From the NCBI GenBank assembly GCA_001557035.1, contig LSKJ01000765.1, forward strand, positions 1 to 5,111: a DNA stretch of 5,111 nucleotides. The letters run 5' to 3'. Source of the stretch: Rhodospirillaceae bacterium CCH5-H10. Lineage in GTDB: Bacteria; Pseudomonadota; Alphaproteobacteria; Reyranellales; Reyranellaceae. Positions 4,971 through 5,111 of the stretch are shown here, one piece after another. The notes under the pieces were generated by a model. It did not search any database. It was not told the DNA's origin and was given only the letters and a program-made list of their open reading frames with translations. A program made the position numbers and the translations under genes. How positions within the stretch are numbered: the first letter of the stretch is position 1; every line of letters begins with the position of its first letter.

Positions 4971-5111
4971 GACGGCCCAATCCACCAAGCGATGGCGCGA
5001 TCGAGCGCGTCGCCCTTCGGCGCCTGCTCTCGACCGCGCACATAGGCGAACGTCGTCTCGTCGGGCGCGATCATCCCGGCACGTGCGCCGACCTCGACCG
5101 CCATGTTGCTC
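4967..5111 (-). pseudogene. leuC: 3-isopropylmalate dehydratase large subunit (LeuC-like), C-terminally truncated fragment
   Basis: On the minus strand, 47 codons from the window edge to TAG (4969-4967) read [20 protein letters not shown], then [20 protein letters not shown] and AWW before ending. This matches the middle of LeuC and its aconitase-family relatives, where CNMAIE-GA-AG-VAPDETTF-Y--GR--APKG is well conserved near residue 200. The Cys of that motif is Ser here, as in some relatives. A full large subunit is about 470 residues and holds its iron-sulfur Cys ligands further on, so a stop here removes the cluster ligands and about half the protein. The last residues (IGPS) look unrelated, placing the break near 4980. 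The intact enzyme, with LeuD, isomerises 2- and 3-isopropylmalate in leucine synthesis. The 5' part lies beyond the window. A paralogue rather than true leuC is possible. Confidence 0.7.

Overview
The window looks like high-GC chromosomal or plasmid DNA of an alphaproteobacterium, probably Hyphomicrobiales (Bradyrhizobium, Methylobacterium or a relative). This rests on codon and GC character, the alphaproteobacterial style of the Cro/CI regulator and cold-shock protein, and the class of membrane glycosyltransferase-like protein. No rRNA or tRNA was seen, so the genus is an inference.

The left two-thirds (1-2942) is a graveyard of mobile DNA. In order it holds: the 5' part of an IS5-type transposase on the minus strand with an amber codon (1-283); a helix-turn-helix protein on the minus strand that lost its N-terminus (423-599); the C-terminal end of a phage primase/helicase on the plus strand (601-834), meeting the previous fragment head-on at about 600; the possible start of a small phage gene (825-about 895); a short stretch with a 30-bp imperfect tandem repeat (911-970); a truncated phage virion-type protein with a polyglutamine run (1053-about 1715); an intact cold-shock gene (1924-2124); a 12-bp perfect inverted repeat (2195-2225); an intact XRE-family repressor (2302-2697); and, overlapping it by 4 bases, an excisionase-like winged-helix gene killed by a Trp-to-amber change (2694-2942). 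The tyrosine integrase expected after such a repressor/excisionase pair is absent, so this reads as an integration module whose recombination function has been lost.

The right third (3149-4970) is different. It holds a 514-residue polytopic membrane protein with features of the GT-C glycosyltransferase fold, then after 16 bases an 86-residue protein with two membrane segments. They probably form an operon. At the right edge the minus strand carries 47 codons of an isopropylmalate dehydratase large subunit (LeuC-like) that stops far short of the normal C-terminus, its stop codon overlapping that of the small membrane protein.

Only four genes look functional: the cold-shock protein, the XRE regulator, the membrane glycosyltransferase-like protein and its small partner. 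I did not find a convincing new defence, retron or CRISPR-type system. The most interesting items are the decayed integration module, the inverted repeat before its repressor, the junction at about 600, and the uncharacterised membrane-protein pair.
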